From the NCBI GenBank assembly GCA_002474345.1, contig DKQD01000023.1, positions 1 to 6,715 of the forward strand: 6,715 bases of DNA. Reading direction: 5' to 3'. This DNA is from Bacteriovoracaceae bacterium UBA7317. GTDB taxonomy: Bacteria > Bdellovibrionota > Bacteriovoracia > Bacteriovoracales > Bacteriovoracaceae. The translations under genes were made by a program, and so were the position numbers. Positions 5,820 through 6,715 of the stretch are shown here, one piece after another (the stretch's first letter is position 1; the number at the start of each line of letters is the position of its first letter). The notes beneath the pieces were generated by a model. It ran no database searches. It was not told where the DNA came from and saw nothing but the letters and a program-made list of their open reading frames with translations.

Positions 5820-6332
5820 ATGAGATATTATTTGATAGATCAGGAAAAAGATGAGCTTGTCATTGACCTTCAGCTCGTTAAAAAACATGATAATAATCTA
5901 TTTGAGTTTCAGCTTTGTTTCTTAGAAAATAATGTGATAAAAAGTACACAGTTGGTATATACAAGGAAACTTGCGGGGCAATATTTTGTGAGCCTCAACC
6001 TTTCTTCTTGGGAAAAAGTATCGCCTCAGGTCTTTCCAAGAATTTTTTTGGATAGAGGTAAAGTTTATGATTTGTATAGAGGTTTCAAACCAAGTGGCTT
6101 GGGTGAGGTTGATGAGGGCGAATTAGTTACCCATATGCCAGGAAAGGTTGTTAAAATTGAAGTTGGAAAGGGTCAGGAAGTAAAAAAGGGTCAAACTCTC
6201 ATCGTTTTGGAGGCGATGAAGATGGAAAATGAAATAAAGAGTGGCATGGATGGGATTGTAAAGAGTGTGCATGTTCAGGAAGGACAAGTTTTAGATGAAG
6301 GCATTTTAATGATGGAAGTAGAAAGGGATTAA
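5820..6332 (+). CDS. Biotin carboxyl carrier protein with N-terminal BT-like region
   Basis: A 170-residue carrier whose C-terminal 70 residues are a biotinyl (biotin/lipoyl attachment) domain: GELVTHMPGKVVKIEV (100-115), GQEVKKGQTLIVLEAMKMEN (118-137) and the closing hairpin to residue 168. K134 in EAMKMEN is the lysine that biotin protein ligase modifies; the biotin then shuttles between the carboxylase and the carboxyltransferase. Residues 1-95 are rich in predicted beta strands, lack the Ala/Pro-rich linker of classical AccB, and end RGFKPSG. By position they match the BT (biotin carboxylase-carboxyltransferase interaction) domain found between the two functions in fused PccA/MccA subunits; this is inference from placement, not motif. 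The combined length with the preceding protein, 646, is close to that of a PccA (650-700). The start is fixed by an AGGG six bases upstream and by lack of space. hflK follows after three bases. Confidence 0.92.
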   Translation: MRYYLIDQEKDELVIDLQLVKKHDNNLFEFQLCFLENNVIKSTQLVYTRKLAGQYFVSLNLSSWEKVSPQVFPRIFLDRGKVYDLYRGFKPSGLGEVDEGELVTHMPGKVVKIEVGKGQEVKKGQTLIVLEAMKMENEIKSGMDGIVKSVHVQEGQVLDEGILMMEVERD

Positions 6333-6335
6333 TTT

Positions 6336-6715
6336 ATGAATAGTTATAATAATCAGCCGAATTTTGAGGCTGACCTCGCAAAGTTTTTTAATGAATTTAA
6401 AAATAATTTTAAATTCATAGGAACAGGGTTAATTATCTTATTCCTCTTGGTTTTGGGTTCCACATCATTCTACACTGTTGAACCTGAAGAGGAGGCAGTT
6501 ATCATAAGGCTAGGAAAATATGAGGGGACCTATCCGCCAGGTCTTCATTTCAAAATCCCTTTGGGTGTTGATAGGGTCATAAAGGTAAAAACCAAAAAAA
6601 TTCATCAAATATCTTTTGGCTTTGTTCCACAAACAAGTGGGCGTCGTTTAAGGTTTCGGTCGGATGCTTTTGATGATGAGTCCCTAATGTTAACAGGGGA
6701 TTTAAACGTTGCAGA
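6336..6715 (+). CDS. hflK: HflK-type membrane protease modulator (5' end, partial)
   Basis: The first 126 residues of a gene that runs off the window. A short Asn-rich, polar N-terminus (1-26) precedes one transmembrane helix at about 27-46 (FIGTGLIILFLLVLGSTSFY). The start of a band-7/SPFH domain follows: YTVEPEEEAVIIRLGKYEG (47-64), YPPGLHFKIPLGVDRVIKVK (66-85), then KKIHQISFGF and DESLMLTGDLNVA (114-126). The ESLMLTGD motif and the IHQISFGF segment point to HflK rather than HflC or generic stomatin. HflK and HflC form a large membrane complex around the FtsH protease and modulate membrane-protein quality control. hflC would be expected next, beyond the window. The N-terminal extension is shorter than in E. 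coli HflK, which has a longer Gly-rich region. AAGGG (6323-6327) lies eight bases before the ATG, and the gene begins three bases after the biotin carrier gene, so co-transcription with the carboxylase is likely. Confidence 0.93.
   Translation, partial: MNSYNNQPNFEADLAKFFNEFKNNFKFIGTGLIILFLLVLGSTSFYTVEPEEEAVIIRLGKYEGTYPPGLHFKIPLGVDRVIKVKTKKIHQISFGFVPQTSGRRLRFRSDAFDDESLMLTGDLNVA

Overview
The window is an AT-rich piece of a bacterial chromosome with all six genes and both partial genes on the plus strand. It runs from the end of the core ribosomal-protein/RNA-polymerase cluster into a regulatory gene and then a biotin-dependent carboxylase operon. The Lys/Ile/Asn-rich proteins, the RpoA and L17 sequences, the sigma-54 activator and the HflK-type protein suggest a low-GC Gram-negative bacterium, perhaps a Bdellovibrionota/Bacteriovorax-like lineage of the former Deltaproteobacteria. 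That assignment is inference from general resemblance; no similarity search was possible.

Layout: 1-123 is the 3' end of rpoA; 155-508 is rplQ (ribosomal protein L17); 510-1082 encodes a membrane-anchored TlpA/ResA-type thioredoxin one base behind rplQ. A 71-bp gap (1083-1153) carries a T-rich tract and a perfect 15-nt palindrome. 1154-2719 encodes a sigma-54 enhancer-binding regulator with an unfamiliar N-terminal sensory region, an AAA+ domain and a Fis-type HTH, apparently started by TTG. A 110-bp gap (2720-2829) carries a second copy of the T-rich element, an AT hairpin, a TATAAT-containing promoter and a strong ribosome binding site. 2830-4392 encodes a propionyl-CoA-carboxylase-type carboxyltransferase, 4389-5819 a biotin carboxylase, 5820-6332 a biotin carrier protein with an extra N-terminal domain, and 6336-6715 the start of hflK. 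No stretch over 300 bp lacks a gene.

Working together: the carboxyltransferase, biotin carboxylase and biotin carrier form a complete acyl-CoA carboxylase, most likely propionyl-CoA carboxylase making (S)-methylmalonyl-CoA. The genes overlap or abut, so they should be co-translated. The biotin carboxylase and biotin carrier genes lie in the same reading frame, separated by a single TAA, as if a fused PccA-type alpha subunit had been split in two. hflK follows after three bases and is probably co-transcribed. The regulator directly upstream is a natural candidate controller of the operon, but the promoter visible in front of the operon looks like a housekeeping-sigma promoter and I see no sigma-54 promoter there.

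Nothing indicates mobile elements, CRISPR arrays, tRNA or rRNA genes. The most interesting points are the in-frame split of the alpha subunit, the T-rich element shared by the two intergenic regions, the regulator's unassigned sensor domain, and the linkage of the carboxylase to hflK.
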